Source: Treponema sp. JC4 (GTDB lineage: Bacteria; Spirochaetota; Spirochaetia; Treponematales; Treponemataceae). Taken from it: DNA of 64,000 bases. The stretch spans positions 1 through 64,000 of the forward strand of contig NZ_AJGU01000005.1 in assembly GCF_000260795.1 (NCBI RefSeq). The letters are read 5' to 3'. Below are positions 8,332-17,347 of the stretch, piece after piece. The notes under the pieces are model-generated. The model was given only the letters and a program-made list of their open reading frames with translations, ran no database searches and was not told where the DNA came from. The position numbers were made by a program, and so were the translations under genes. Each line of letters opens with the position of its first letter. Position 1 is the first letter of the stretch.

Positions 8332-9707
8332 TGAGCTCCCGGTAAGTATTTTTCAATAAATTCAGGTTTAATTCGGGTAAGTTCTTCGCGGGGAAGTCCT
8401 GCCAGAAGTTTCCAGCCTAAATCCAGAGTCTGTTCAATTGTTCTGTCTTCGTATTCGTCCTGCCCGAAGAATTCTTTTTCCAGTTTATCACCGAATTTAA
8501 GGTACTGACGGTCGAGAGGACTGAGTTCTTCTTCACCGATAATTGCCGCAAGGTTTCTGATAGATTTTACTTTTGAATATGAAGCAAAAAGCTGGCTCGA
8601 AACGTTTGCGTGATCTTCCCGGGTCATATCAGGGCCAATACCGTCTTTCATAAGTCGGGAAAGTGAAGGAAGTCCGCTTACAGGCGGGTAAAGTCCCTTC
8701 TGACTCATTTCACGGTCAAGTACAATCTGGCCTTCGGTGATGTAACCTGTAAGGTCTGGGATTGGGTGCGAAATATCATCATTCGGCATTGTAAGGATTG
8801 GAATCTGAGTGATTGAACCTTCGCTGCCTTTTATTTTTCCGGCTCTTTCGTAAAGTTCTGCCAGGTCGGAATAAAGGTAACCAGGATAGCCTTTACGTCC
8901 TGGAACTTCACCACGGGTTGTAGAAATTTCTCGCAGGGCTTCGCAGTAGTTTGTCATATCTGTCATTACGACAAGAACGTGCATGCCTTTTTCAAAAGCA
9001 AGATATTCTGCAGCGGTAAGCGCACATCGCGGAGTAATAATTCGTTCGATGGAAGGAGCGTCAGCAAGACTCTGGAACATAACTACGTTAGACAAAACTC
9101 CCGACTCTTCAAAAGTGTCTACGAAGAATTTTGCAACGTCGTATTTAATACCCATTCCGGCAAATACCATTACGAATTTTTCATCACTGTTTCGCAGCTT
9201 AGCCTGGCGGATAATCTGAGCCGCAAGTTTGTTATGAGGAAGACCGTTTCCGCTGAAAATTGGAAGCTTCTGACCTCGTACCAGAGAGTTCATTCCGTCA
9301 ATTGCAGAAATTCCTGTCTGAATAAAGTCCCTCGGATAGATTCGGGCATAGGGATTAATCGGGTTTCCGTTTACGTTCATCTTTTTATCAGAGATGATTG
9401 CAGGATATCCGTCTATTGGCTCTCCAAGTCCGTTAAATACACGGCCCAGAAGACCGTCGCCGACTCTAAGTTCCAATGGTTCCTGTAAAAATTCAAAAGA
9501 GGTTTCATCCAGATCAAGACCTGTTGTTGAACCGAAAATCTGAACTACAACTGCCTTGTCGCTGATGTCTACAATTTTACCTGTTCTCTTTTCTCCCTTT
9601 CGGTCGCGGACGCAGACTGTTTCATTGTAAAAGACATTTTCAGTTCTTTTTAACACTATAATCGGGCCGTCAACCGAAGTAACGCCTCTGTATTCAACAC
9701 CTTTCAT
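8328..9707 (-). CDS. atpB: V-type ATPase subunit B (non-catalytic head subunit)
   Basis: The 459-residue alpha/beta-fold ATPase begins with the beta-barrel [21 protein letters not shown]. In place of a Walker A lysine motif it has [11 protein letters not shown], as expected for the non-catalytic V-type B subunit. [14 protein letters not shown] and LPTMPNDD-type segments follow the family pattern. Three copies alternate with A in the head and help bind ATP at the interface. It is 15 bases downstream of A and overlaps D by four bases. Confidence 0.95.
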   Translation of the reverse strand: MKGVEYRGVTSVDGPIIVLKRTENVFYNETVCVRDRKGEKRTGKIVDISDKAVVVQIFGSTTGLDLDETSFEFLQEPLELRVGDGLLGRVFNGLGEPIDGYPAIISDKKMNVNGNPINPYARIYPRDFIQTGISAIDGMNSLVRGQKLPIFSGNGLPHNKLAAQIIRQAKLRNSDEKFVMVFAGMGIKYDVAKFFVDTFEESGVLSNVVMFQSLADAPSIERIITPRCALTAAEYLAFEKGMHVLVVMTDMTNYCEALREISTTRGEVPGRKGYPGYLYSDLAELYERAGKIKGSEGSITQIPILTMPNDDISHPIPDLTGYITEGQIVLDREMSQKGLYPPVSGLPSLSRLMKDGIGPDMTREDHANVSSQLFASYSKVKSIRNLAAIIGEEELSPLDRQYLKFGDKLEKEFFGQDEYEDRTIEQTLDLGWKLLAGLPREELTRIKPEFIEKYLPGAQ

Positions 9708-9722
9708 TCGATAGCTCCCCCT

Positions 9723-11498
9723 TTATACAGCGGCAGTTCTTGCCGAATAAGTGCGCTCAACTTCACCAATCTGGGCGTGAAGTGCATCCTGGACTTTCTG
9801 AATCTTGTCCATCTCATCATTTGCGTAAACCATTTTGATTCGCACAATTTCATCACAAACAGGAAGCGATGCTACCTTTACAAGCGGTGCTCCTGCCTTA
9901 ATGCAGGCCAGAGCAAGCTTAAAGTAGTCCATTATCAGTTCCAGAATTGCAATCTGCTTTTCTGTAGAGCAGTATTTGTCTATATCATCGTAGGCATTCT
10001 GCTGTAAGAAGCCGTTTTTAATCATATCAGCAACCTTGAGTACAAGGCGCTCACTGTCTGGCAGGGCATCAGGTCCAATCAGACGGACAATCTGCTGAAG
10101 GCGGTTTTCTGTCTTAAGAAGATTGATTGCTTCAAGACGCAAAGTGCCCCAAAGCGGATTGTTGATTTCCCACCAGTCCTTAACTTCGTCTGCATATTCG
10201 GAATAGGAATCAATCCAGCCGATTGCAGGGTAGTGGCGGGCATTTGCAAGCTCGCGGTCAAGGGCCCAGAAACAGCGGATAAAGCGTTTTGTATGCTGGG
10301 TAACCGGTTCAGAAAAGTCGCCGCCCGGAGGCGAAACCGCACCGATAATGGAAACGCTTCCTTCCTGCCCTTCAAGGCTGATTACACGGCCAGCTCTCTC
10401 GTAAAAAGAAGCAAGGCGGGTAGGTAAGTATGCCGGGAAACCTTCCTCTGCCGGCATCTCTTCCATTCGGCCCGAAAGTTCACGTAAGGCTTCTGCCCAG
10501 CGTGAAGTAGAGTCAGCCATAATTGCAACGTGCATTCCCATATCGCGGAAATACTCAGCAAGGGTAATTCCTGAATAAAGTGAAACTTCACGCGCCGCAA
10601 CCGGCATGTTAGAGGTGTTTGCAATCAAAATTGTGCGCTCCATAATCGAGCGTCCGGTGCGAGGGTCAATCAGTTCCGGGAACTCGGACAAAACTTCTGT
10701 CATTTCATTACCGCGTTCACCGCAGCCGATGTAAACAATTAAATCTGCATCGCACCATTTTGCAATGGCGTGCTGGGTCATGGTTTTTCCTGTACCAAAG
10801 CCTCCAGGAATTGCTGCCGTACCTCCCTTAGAAAGAGGAAAGAAGACATCAATTACCCGCTGACCGGTAATGAGCGGTTCACTGACACCAAGCTTTTGTG
10901 TGTATGGACGAGGTTTTCGCACTGCCCAGTAATGAGCAAGACGGATTTCTTCATCAAATTCGGTTGTGGCAATTACATCGTCTACGGTGTAGTCGCCGCT
11001 GCCTTTGAAGGTTTTAAGGCTGCGTCCACGGATATCGCTTGGAACCATAATCTTTTGTGTAATTGACTCAGTTTCCTTTACGCTTCCTAAAACAAAGCCC
11101 GGCTTTATGGCAGTGCCTTTTTCAAGACCTTCTGCCGCTTCAAAATGCCAGACCTTTTTTACGTCCAGAGGTTCTGTTCGCTCACCAGGAAGCAGAAAGG
11201 CTCCTGATGCATCATACATATCCTTAAGAGGACGCTGAATACCATCGTAAATGTTTCCTACAAGGCCTGGTCCAAGACGCAGGGAAAGCGGACGCTGAGT
11301 GCAGACAACCTTTTCTCCCATGCAAAGACCTGTGTCTTCCTCATAAACCTGAATTGTTGCGTTACCCTTGTTCTGGCGGATAATTTCACCGATTAAGCGT
11401 TTTTCTCCAACATCAACTACGTCGTAAAGTCCGCAGCCGTCAAGGCCTTCTGCATAAACAATCGGACCGGAAATGCGGGTTATTTTACCTTCTATCAT
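9723..11498 (-). CDS. atpA: V-type ATPase catalytic subunit A
   Basis: Hydrolyses or makes ATP at the head of the rotary pump. The 591-residue product has the usual V-type length, including the extra non-homologous domain (about 110-190) absent from F-type beta. Walker A is GGFGTGKT at 232-239, followed by the catalytic GCGERGNEM loop. The frame is open upstream, but ATG at 11498 has GGAGG (11510-11506) seven bases ahead and starts the conserved [14 protein letters not shown]. That start overlaps the stop of subunit E as ATGA. Confidence 0.96.
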   Translation of the reverse strand: MIEGKITRISGPIVYAEGLDGCGLYDVVDVGEKRLIGEIIRQNKGNATIQVYEEDTGLCMGEKVVCTQRPLSLRLGPGLVGNIYDGIQRPLKDMYDASGAFLLPGERTEPLDVKKVWHFEAAEGLEKGTAIKPGFVLGSVKETESITQKIMVPSDIRGRSLKTFKGSGDYTVDDVIATTEFDEEIRLAHYWAVRKPRPYTQKLGVSEPLITGQRVIDVFFPLSKGGTAAIPGGFGTGKTMTQHAIAKWCDADLIVYIGCGERGNEMTEVLSEFPELIDPRTGRSIMERTILIANTSNMPVAAREVSLYSGITLAEYFRDMGMHVAIMADSTSRWAEALRELSGRMEEMPAEEGFPAYLPTRLASFYERAGRVISLEGQEGSVSIIGAVSPPGGDFSEPVTQHTKRFIRCFWALDRELANARHYPAIGWIDSYSEYADEVKDWWEINNPLWGTLRLEAINLLKTENRLQQIVRLIGPDALPDSERLVLKVADMIKNGFLQQNAYDDIDKYCSTEKQIAILELIMDYFKLALACIKAGAPLVKVASLPVCDEIVRIKMVYANDEMDKIQKVQDALHAQIGEVERTYSARTAAV

Positions 11499-12136
11499 GC
11501 TAAACCTCCGGCTCCAAAGAGAGCAGTGCAAAGTTCTTCGCGATGATTTTCAAAAAGCTGATTTACAAGTTCGCTTAAAGTAAGTCTTATGCGGCAGTTT
11601 TTATCATCACTTTCAAGAATTACGCCTTCTTTTAGTGAAATTAAATCATCTTCTACCGAAACTCTTCCAAAATCTGTGCTTTCGCATTTCAAAAGATTTT
11701 TTCCAAAGAGCTTTGAAAGCTTTTTCTGCATCTTTGCGGAATCAAAACCGTAGACAAATGCGTTAAGTTTCTTTTCTGCAAGCAAAGCTGCTTCTTCAGA
11801 TTTTTCTAGCCGGGCAAGTACAAGCTCCATGCGCTTTTCCTGACCCAAAGCTTCCAGATATTTATTTATATTTTCAATAATTGATTTCTGAACAAATGAG
11901 ACTTCAAAACGCTCCTTTTCCAGAGGAATAGAAGAGTCCTGATTTTTTTTGAAGGCATCAATTTTTCTCTTGTATAAATCTTCTTTTGCCTTACGCGCTT
12001 CGTTAATCGCCTTTTCAACAGAATTAAGAATATCTTCGCAGCTCTTATCTGCCTTTTTGAGTATATTCTCTGCTTTTTTTCGTGCGTCAGATTGAATTTC
12101 TCTGTCGAGAATTTCTGTAGACCTTAATTCTTCCAT
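11495..12136 (-). CDS. atpE: V-type ATPase subunit E (peripheral stalk)
   Basis: A 213-residue protein with a long charged N-terminal helix (about 1-75, rich in Glu/Lys/Ala) and a globular C-terminal part ending [13 protein letters not shown]. This is the E-subunit layout that pairs with G/H to form the stator. Primary sequence conservation is low, so the assignment leans on position between F and A and on the helical pattern. Its last codons overlap the start of subunit A by four bases. Confidence 0.85.
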   Translation of the reverse strand: MEELRSTEILDREIQSDARKKAENILKKADKSCEDILNSVEKAINEARKAKEDLYKRKIDAFKKNQDSSIPLEKERFEVSFVQKSIIENINKYLEALGQEKRMELVLARLEKSEEAALLAEKKLNAFVYGFDSAKMQKKLSKLFGKNLLKCESTDFGRVSVEDDLISLKEGVILESDDKNCRIRLTLSELVNQLFENHREELCTALFGAGGLA

Positions 12137-12163
12137 CTCAAAATCCTGAATTTATGCCTTTAG

Positions 12164-12496
12164 TTAAACTTCCACTCCAACTGCCTGCTTAATGGCATCA
12201 CTAAGCATCTTCCTGCCTTTTACGTGTCCATTAAGACCCGGAATTTCAACAATCAGAGGAAAATTTCCTGTTTTTTGCCACGCAAGCTCTTCTTCTTCAA
12301 TCTGACTGGCGGCCTGCTCCGTAAGTATAAGAACTTTTGGAATTTCGCCGGTCGGAATATTTGCCGTTCCGCCTTTTCCTGTAATGCGGTTGAAGGCATT
12401 AAGGACATCGTTACGGTTTTCGGCAATTGTTCCGTCTACGCCTGTCAGTTTGAAGGCAAGTACAAGCTCGCGCTCGCCGATTATGTAGAACTTCAT
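12164..12496 (-). CDS. atpF: V-type ATPase subunit F
   Basis: The 110-residue protein starts MKFYIIGERELVLAFKLTGVDG, the typical subunit F opening, with a KVLILTEQAASQI strand-helix unit and an LIVEIPG strand. Subunit F binds the rotor shaft D and modulates catalysis. It lies 13 bases after the membrane ring gene K and 27 before E. The length is normal. Confidence 0.93.
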   Translation of the reverse strand: MKFYIIGERELVLAFKLTGVDGTIAENRNDVLNAFNRITGKGGTANIPTGEIPKVLILTEQAASQIEEEELAWQKTGNFPLIVEIPGLNGHVKGRKMLSDAIKQAVGVEV

Positions 12497-12509
12497 TCGC
12501 GTGAAAGCT

Positions 12510-12824
12510 CTACAGAATCAAAATCAATACTGCAACGAGCATACCCCAAAGACAGATACCTTCTGCAAGACCTACAAAAGGAAGTGCCTTTCCCGAAAGT
12601 TCAGGATTTTCGCTCATTGCACCCATTGCTGCCGAACCGATTTTTCCTACAGCCATACCACCGGCAATGCAGGCAAGTCCTACTGCAACGGCTGCTGCAA
12701 TGTACTTAATTCCTCCAGAAAGGAATCCGGCTGCTTCTGCTGCTGGTTCCCCTGCTTCTTCTGCAAAAATTGCTGCGCTTACACATGCAAGAACTGCCAT
12801 AAATGCAAAAATCTTTTTCTTCAT
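12510..12824 (-). CDS. atpK: V-type ATPase membrane ring subunit K (proteolipid c)
   Basis: The 104-residue protein has a signal-like N-terminus (about 1-22), then a helical hairpin: helix one at about 40-66 (glycine-rich GLACIAGGMAVGKIG) and helix two at about 80-103. The ion-carrying carboxylate is probably E88 in FVGLAEGICLW. It is a single hairpin, not the duplicated four-helix form of Enterococcus NtpK. The glutamine and serine/threonine side chains of Na+ rings are not evident, so proton coupling is my tentative inference. Confidence 0.92.
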   Translation of the reverse strand: MKKKIFAFMAVLACVSAAIFAEEAGEPAAEAAGFLSGGIKYIAAAVAVGLACIAGGMAVGKIGSAAMGAMSENPELSGKALPFVGLAEGICLWGMLVAVLILIL

Positions 12825-12890
12825 CTTTATACCTCGCTAATTAATTTCTATTTTCAGATACAGAAGCTGCAGACCGCTCCTTCCGCATCA

Positions 12891-14878
12891 TTATTCACAA
12901 GTAAAAACAAATGGTTTGAATTCCCTTCCAGTTTCGTGGAAGAATTTTGAAAAGAACTCGTAGTACTGCAATCGGATAACCTGAATTGCAACAATCATTC
13001 CTTCCAGAACTATGATGATGGCATTTCCTGCAATTAAAATTGCAAGTCCGCCCGCTCCGCCGCAAAGCTCTGTCAAAGTCAGAATCAAAAAGTCCAGAAC
13101 TGCATGAGAAAGGGCAAAGGCTCCTACACGGACAAAGCTTACGGTATTAGAAAGATAACCGGAAATTACTTCTATTAACTCTACAAGTCCGCTGATAAGG
13201 TAAGTTCCAAAGCCGTTTTCCAGCAGAGGCTTTTCATGACGCATAGCCCGTTCAAAAGGAGAGGCAAAAGCTGCAAAAAAGAGGGTGATTCCAATTACAA
13301 TCCAGTCGTAAGCGGCAATTGCGTGGTGGAAGGCGGCGATACGCACAACCATGATTACCACATACCAGAAGAAAAGGGCACCCGCAAGTCCGTTTTTACC
13401 AAAAAGCGCTTCGTCATAACGTTTTAAAAGCAGGTTGTTTACGATGTTCAAAAGAAGTCCGATTGTATTGATTACAAAACCGATTGCAACTGCAACTCCA
13501 AAGACGCTGAACATTGCAATAATTGATGACGGATCGCTGGAAGGCATCATTTTTATGATAGGCGCATGAGGCTGACCAAAAAATCCTGTTACCCAGTGGG
13601 CAAAAGGTTCCAGCAGTTTTTCATCAGAGAAGAATTCGCCGGTAAGAAGACCCATAATGGTACTTGTAATACCGATTGCCATAAAAATCGGGGCAAACTT
13701 GTTCCAGCCGCCAACCTTTATAACCTTAAGTGCCATTAAAATACCCGCAAGCAGGAATACTAAACCCTGTCCGCAGTCGCCGAACATAATTCCAAAAAGA
13801 ATGGTAAAGAAGACTGCAACAAATGGAGTCGGGTCAATTGTTCCGTAAAGAGGTGAGCCGTAGCTGAAAATCATGCGCTCAAAGCTTTTTACAAAGCGGC
13901 CGTGCTCAAGTTTTACAGGAACCTGTTCTTTTCCGCTGATTACAGAAGGAACTTCCATAGGACTGTATTTTCTGATGGCAATACGGCTTTCGGTGATTTC
14001 GTCCAGATCCTTCATATAAGTATCAAAATCTTTTTCCGGAACCCAGCCTGTGATTCTGTATACAAGCTCTGTGGACTGCAGGGTTGCTTCCACCTGGGTA
14101 ATCTGTTTTCCGATTGCAAAATTGCCCAGAAGTCTTTTGATTATGATTTTATGAGTTTCTGCAAAATTGGCCTTTTCTTTTTCCAGCAGAGCCATCTGCT
14201 TTTCTGCATCTTCCTTATTTTTCCTAAGGCCTGCAAGCATGTCTTCCGGAACGCCCTTAAAATCTTCCGGAATAGTAAGAGGTGCAAAACCGTATTCCTT
14301 TAGAATTGTATCAGTTGCAAAGCGTCCTTTTTAGATGAAGCAACCAGAATTCGCGATCTATCATCTCCAAGCGGAACTAAAACTGCATTGTTCAAAAGAG
14401 AATCCCGTAAAGGCTCGTAATTTTCTACAGGAATTTTTCCCAGCTTCAAACTGATAAAGGAAAGCTGTTCAAGTTCAGAATATGAAACCCGGAGATTTGA
14501 AAAAGCCATAGCCTCTTTGTAGGCTTCTCTTGCCTTTTCCAAAGCCTCTGCCCCGTCTGAAAGGCGTTTCTGCAGTTCATTAAATGCAAGTAAAAATTTA
14601 TTTGCTTCATCCCTGTCCTGTTCGCCCGGTGCATTATAGTCAGAAAGATCTGTCGGGAAGTCTGTAAAATCCAGAACCGCGCAGGCTTTTTTTATTTCGT
14701 TATAATACTGAACGTCAAAATCAAGAATTCCTTCTTCGGCAGCAGAATTATTATTTTCCTTAAAAGTCTTTCCCTGAAACTGGAAAGAACCTTTTTTTCC
14801 GATGTATTCGAGAACTGTATAAACATCCTGTTTTAGAACCATCAGTTCTATTAAACTCATAGCCGCTGTTTTTGCCAT
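12891..14878 (-). CDS. atpI: V-type ATPase subunit I (a-type membrane stator), split by an apparent frameshift
   Basis: The N-terminal half (start ATG 14878, MAKTAAMSLIELMVLKQDVYTVLEYIGKKG) and the C-terminal half are in different frames. The first frame stops at 14300. The second continues DTILKEYGFAPLTIPEDFKGV into a normal membrane domain with several TM helices (DCGQGLVFLLAGILMALKV; FVRVGAFALSHAVLDFLIL; VIQVIRLQYYEFFSKFF). At 14332-14336 the coding strand has five A residues; six would give an uninterrupted 662-residue protein of normal size reading SSKKGRFATDT. The C-terminal domain carries the half-channel arginine region. Because the rest of the operon is intact, an assembly error or programmed slippage seems likelier than loss. 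GAGGT precedes the start, two bases after subunit C. Confidence 0.88.
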
Positions 14879-14880
14879 TG

Positions 14881-15897
14881 CTACCTCACTTTTATACCTA
14901 CGGCATTCATAGCGTCCTGACTGCTTATTCCAAGCCTCAGACTTTCTACCGCCGTTCTTATACAACTAAGTTCAAAAGATTTGACTTTAAACCATCCGAT
15001 TATGGATGAAACTGACATTGGCCGCTGATGAAAAGCCTGCATGGCAAGCCTTGTAAACTTTAAGCGGCCCTGTTCTTCTACCCAGGCTGGATCTACATTC
15101 CAGATTTCTCCCGGTGTATGAGGATTTAAAAGATTTGCATAACGCCAGCCGGCCCACTGTTCCCAGACATCAAGTTCCTTGTCTAAAATTGCAAGGGCTG
15201 GGGCAGCAATAGGGTCATCCTTTGTAGGGGCGTCTGTTACATAAATCAGATTTTGAATGATTTCTTCATTATTCATCTGATAGTTGATTTTTAGTCGCAG
15301 TGCCCAGACAAGATTTTTAAGTATGTATTCAGTGCTGAAAAGATTTTTCAAAATGTCAAAATCATCGCCATGCAGGGTATGAATTGCCTTCCAGAAATCA
15401 TGAACGCACTGAATGTCGATTTTATATTCGTGTTTCTGCTGGTCGTGAATATCCGGAACAGAATTGTACCAGCTGAAGGCAGAACCCTCTGTGATTTTTT
15501 CGATATCAGGCCAGGCATCAAAATTAAATTCTGAAAAGTCTCCTATATCAAAAAGTTCAGGACAGTCTTTTTTGCCGACGCAGAGGGCAGCCCCGGCAGT
15601 TTTTAAATTATTTGCATCAAAAACCTTGAGGGGTAGTCTGAGAATTTCTGCGGGTTTATCAAACTGGCTTAAAAAATAAACGTACTGGCTTACAAGTCTT
15701 TTAAATGCTTCTGTTTCAATCTGTTTTGCTAAAAGAACTTCGGGAAGGAGGGGAGGCTGACTTCTGAATACAAGAGACCATAATTCAGAAAGCGATTTTA
15801 CGTTAAATAGCAAAGAAGCCCTTTCTCCTGTAAAGGATTTTCCCAAGAGACCGCTTGCTTTTGCATAAACGTAAGAATGTGCTGCCGAATTATCCAT
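14881..15897 (-). CDS. atpC: V-type ATPase subunit C-like protein (rotor adaptor)
   Basis: A 338-residue all-helical protein (MDNSAAHSYVYAKASGLLGKSFTGERASLL at the start; repeated SVSSIIGWFKVKSFELSCIRTAVESLRLGI near the end). The opening and the KxxELxxIR motif fit the C/d subunit that connects the central shaft to the membrane ring. Similarity to archaeal subunit C is weak by eye. Its position between G/H and I, two bases before I, is the second line of evidence. It is the right length for the family. Confidence 0.78.
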   Translation of the reverse strand: MDNSAAHSYVYAKASGLLGKSFTGERASLLFNVKSLSELWSLVFRSQPPLLPEVLLAKQIETEAFKRLVSQYVYFLSQFDKPAEILRLPLKVFDANNLKTAGAALCVGKKDCPELFDIGDFSEFNFDAWPDIEKITEGSAFSWYNSVPDIHDQQKHEYKIDIQCVHDFWKAIHTLHGDDFDILKNLFSTEYILKNLVWALRLKINYQMNNEEIIQNLIYVTDAPTKDDPIAAPALAILDKELDVWEQWAGWRYANLLNPHTPGEIWNVDPAWVEEQGRLKFTRLAMQAFHQRPMSVSSIIGWFKVKSFELSCIRTAVESLRLGISSQDAMNAVGIKVR

Positions 15898-15930
15898 TAA
15901 AAGCCCGCCTGTACCTTTTATCCAATCTCT

Positions 15931-16251
15931 TTATGCTTTTTCAAAAAGTTTCTTATCCAGGAACTTTGCAAAATTCTCATAATTCTGAGTTTTTGCTTCA
16001 AGGTAAGCCTTAAACTCATCAATAATATGATTGTGCTCTTCTGATATCTCTTTTATAGAAGCTTCGTAGTTGTTTTTCAGTTCTTCAATGATTTTCTCTG
16101 TCTTCTCTTTGTATTCTGCGTTGTATTTTGCCCGCGCTTCAGAAATCTTTTTTTCGGAAGTCTCCATTGCTTCAGAAATCAGGGAGTTTGCATCTTTTTC
16201 AACTTCCAGAAGATGATTAATCATTTTAAGTTCTTCGTTCTGCTCTGCCAA
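15931..16251 (-). CDS. V-type ATPase subunit G/H-like coiled-coil protein
   Basis: The 106-residue protein is almost entirely a charged helix with heptad-like Glu/Lys/Ala spacing (EVEKDANSLISEAMETSEKKISEARAKY). This is the pattern of the small stator subunit (G in eukaryotes, H in archaea) that pairs with E. No catalytic motif is present. It sits nine bases after the EIIA gene and 33 before subunit C, at the head of the ATPase genes. Confidence 0.75.
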   Translation of the reverse strand: MAEQNEELKMINHLLEVEKDANSLISEAMETSEKKISEARAKYNAEYKEKTEKIIEELKNNYEASIKEISEEHNHIIDEFKAYLEAKTQNYENFAKFLDKKLFEKA

Positions 16252-16260
16252 TTTTGACTC

Positions 16261-16728
16261 CTAGTATTCAAGTTCAGTGAACAAATCAAAAATCTCTTTT
16301 TGAGTTTTTAAGGTGAGAATTTTTTCGTAAAATTCAGGCTTGCTTACTATATAAAGAATGTCGCGAAGTACATTCAGGTGACTTCCTGTGTTTTCGCGTT
16401 CAAAGACAATCTGAAAAATGATATTAACTACTGGATTTGTATTATCTGCGGATTCAAGAGGCTCAAATTCAATACCGTCATGACTTATGCCGACAACTAT
16501 TGTTGTTTTGGAGGCGCTGTCGCAAACAGCATGAGGAACTGCAACTTTTGGAAATACAGCTGTAGAACACTTGTTTTCACGTTCGGTTACCGCCTTCATG
16601 TATTCAGTACGGTTCAGTCCCGGGCATTTTTTTACAAGCATTTCTGTAAGCTCTGCAAAAGCTTCTTCTTTGTCTGTGCTCTCAAGATTCAGATTTATAT
16701 CTGAGGGGGTAATGTAATCTGTAAGCAA
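16261..16728 (-). CDS. ptsN: PTS EIIA domain protein (PtsN/fructose-type), first gene of the V-ATPase operon
   Basis: A single EIIA domain of the fructose/mannitol/nitrogen class: phosphorylatable H66 in KVAVPHAVCD, preceded by ERENKCSTAVFP and followed by HLNVLRDILYIVSKPEF. No EIIB or EIIC domain is present, so it is likely regulatory, receiving phosphate from HPr or NPr. I choose TTG at 16728 (MLTDYITPSDINL) because GAGGA lies about eight bases upstream; the more upstream ATG (16761) would place coding sequence in a hairpin. It is nine bases from the next gene and directly behind the operon promoter, suggesting carbon or energy signalling tied to ATPase expression. Confidence 0.85.
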   Translation of the reverse strand: MLTDYITPSDINLNLESTDKEEAFAELTEMLVKKCPGLNRTEYMKAVTERENKCSTAVFPKVAVPHAVCDSASKTTIVVGISHDGIEFEPLESADNTNPVVNIIFQIVFERENTGSHLNVLRDILYIVSKPEFYEKILTLKTQKEIFDLFTELEY

Positions 16729-16741
16729 ATTCCACTTCCTC

Positions 16742-16776
16742 AAAAAAAAATGAGTAAGCACTTAAGTACTTACTCA
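16742..16776 (-). terminator. Near-perfect palindrome plus T9 at the 5' end of the V-ATPase transcript
   Basis: A 26-bp palindrome with one mismatched pair (16751-16776; arms TGAGTAAG/CTTACTCA) is followed on the minus strand by nine T residues, then the EIIA ribosome binding site. It can terminate secG, or act as an attenuator or operator, because the predicted start of the operon transcript (about 16773) falls inside it. Confidence 0.65.
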
Positions 16777-16779
16777 TTC

Positions 16780-16807
16780 ATTATAAACCCGAAAATTGAA
16801 TTTTCAA
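16780..16807 (-). promoter_or_regulatory. Promoter of the EIIA-V-ATPase operon
   Basis: On the minus strand, TTGAAA (16807-16802), 16 bases and TATAAT (16785-16780). Transcription should start around 16773, at the edge of the palindrome. Confidence 0.65.
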
Positions 16808-16835
16808 ATTTAAAGTTATAAAGTTCTGCTTTTAA

Positions 16836-17195
16836 TTACTCAGCTTCGCTCAAAGTTGCTTCTTCTGAAGAAGCTTCAGATTTCCACCATTCAGCGTTTG
16901 CTGCTGAATCATCTGCTGTTGCTTCTACAGCTGCTGGTTCAACCAGGTCTTTTGCAACTGAAGGCTTTTTGTTGATCAAAGCCAGGCCAAGAGAAAGACC
17001 AAAGAACAAAACTACAAATACGAAAGTTGTTTTTGTAAGGATTGATGCTGAGTGAGCACCAAAAGCGGCTGTTCCGCGTCCACCCAAAAGACCGCCCATT
17101 CCGTTTTCTCCGTCATCCTGAATAGAAACCAAAAGAACCAGAAGAAAACATACAATTACAAATGCAACTAAAAGTACAACTCCAAGAGTACCCAT
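16836..17195 (-). CDS. secG: Preprotein translocase subunit SecG
   Basis: Auxiliary subunit of the SecYEG channel in the inner membrane. Two TM helices (about 3-22 and 53-72) flank a conserved cytoplasmic glycine-rich loop, SIQDDGENGMGGLLGGRGTAAFG. A C-terminal acidic tail (about 75-119, rich in Glu/Ala/Ser) is longer than in Escherichia coli. ATG at 17195 has GGAG seven bases upstream; the longer in-frame reading is rejected because it adds unrelated residues. Monocistronic. Confidence 0.93.
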   Translation of the reverse strand: MGTLGVVLLVAFVIVCFLLVLLVSIQDDGENGMGGLLGGRGTAAFGAHSASILTKTTFVFVVLFFGLSLGLALINKKPSVAKDLVEPAAVEATADDSAANAEWWKSEASSEEATLSEAE

Positions 17196-17238
17196 TTTAT
17201 ATCTCCAAAATAATTTTTCTTTAAAATTAAGTTTGTAA

Positions 17239-17267
17239 ATGATAATGAAAAACGGCTTTTTAGTCAA
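17239..17267 (-). promoter_or_regulatory. Promoter of secG
   Basis: On the minus strand, TTGACT (17267-17262), 17 bases and TATCAT (17244-17239), giving a leader of about 35-40 bases with GGAG before the start. Confidence 0.6.
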
Positions 17268-17312
17268 TTTGACATATATAGGAAAACTATAAATTTTTTC
17301 TTTCATTTAGGT

Positions 17313-17341
17313 TTGCCCATATATGTGTTTTTTACTATAAT
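17313..17341 (+). promoter_or_regulatory. Promoter of purL, leaderless
   Basis: TTGCCC (17313-17318), 17 bases and TATAAT (17336-17341), then six bases to the ATG at 17348. There is no room for a Shine-Dalgarno, and no purine riboswitch precedes it. Confidence 0.65.
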
Positions 17342-17347
17342 GCTTCC

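Noticed and set aside
17196-17347. Purine riboswitch upstream of purL
   Set aside because: The promoter -10 lies six bases from the ATG, leaving no leader for an aptamer.
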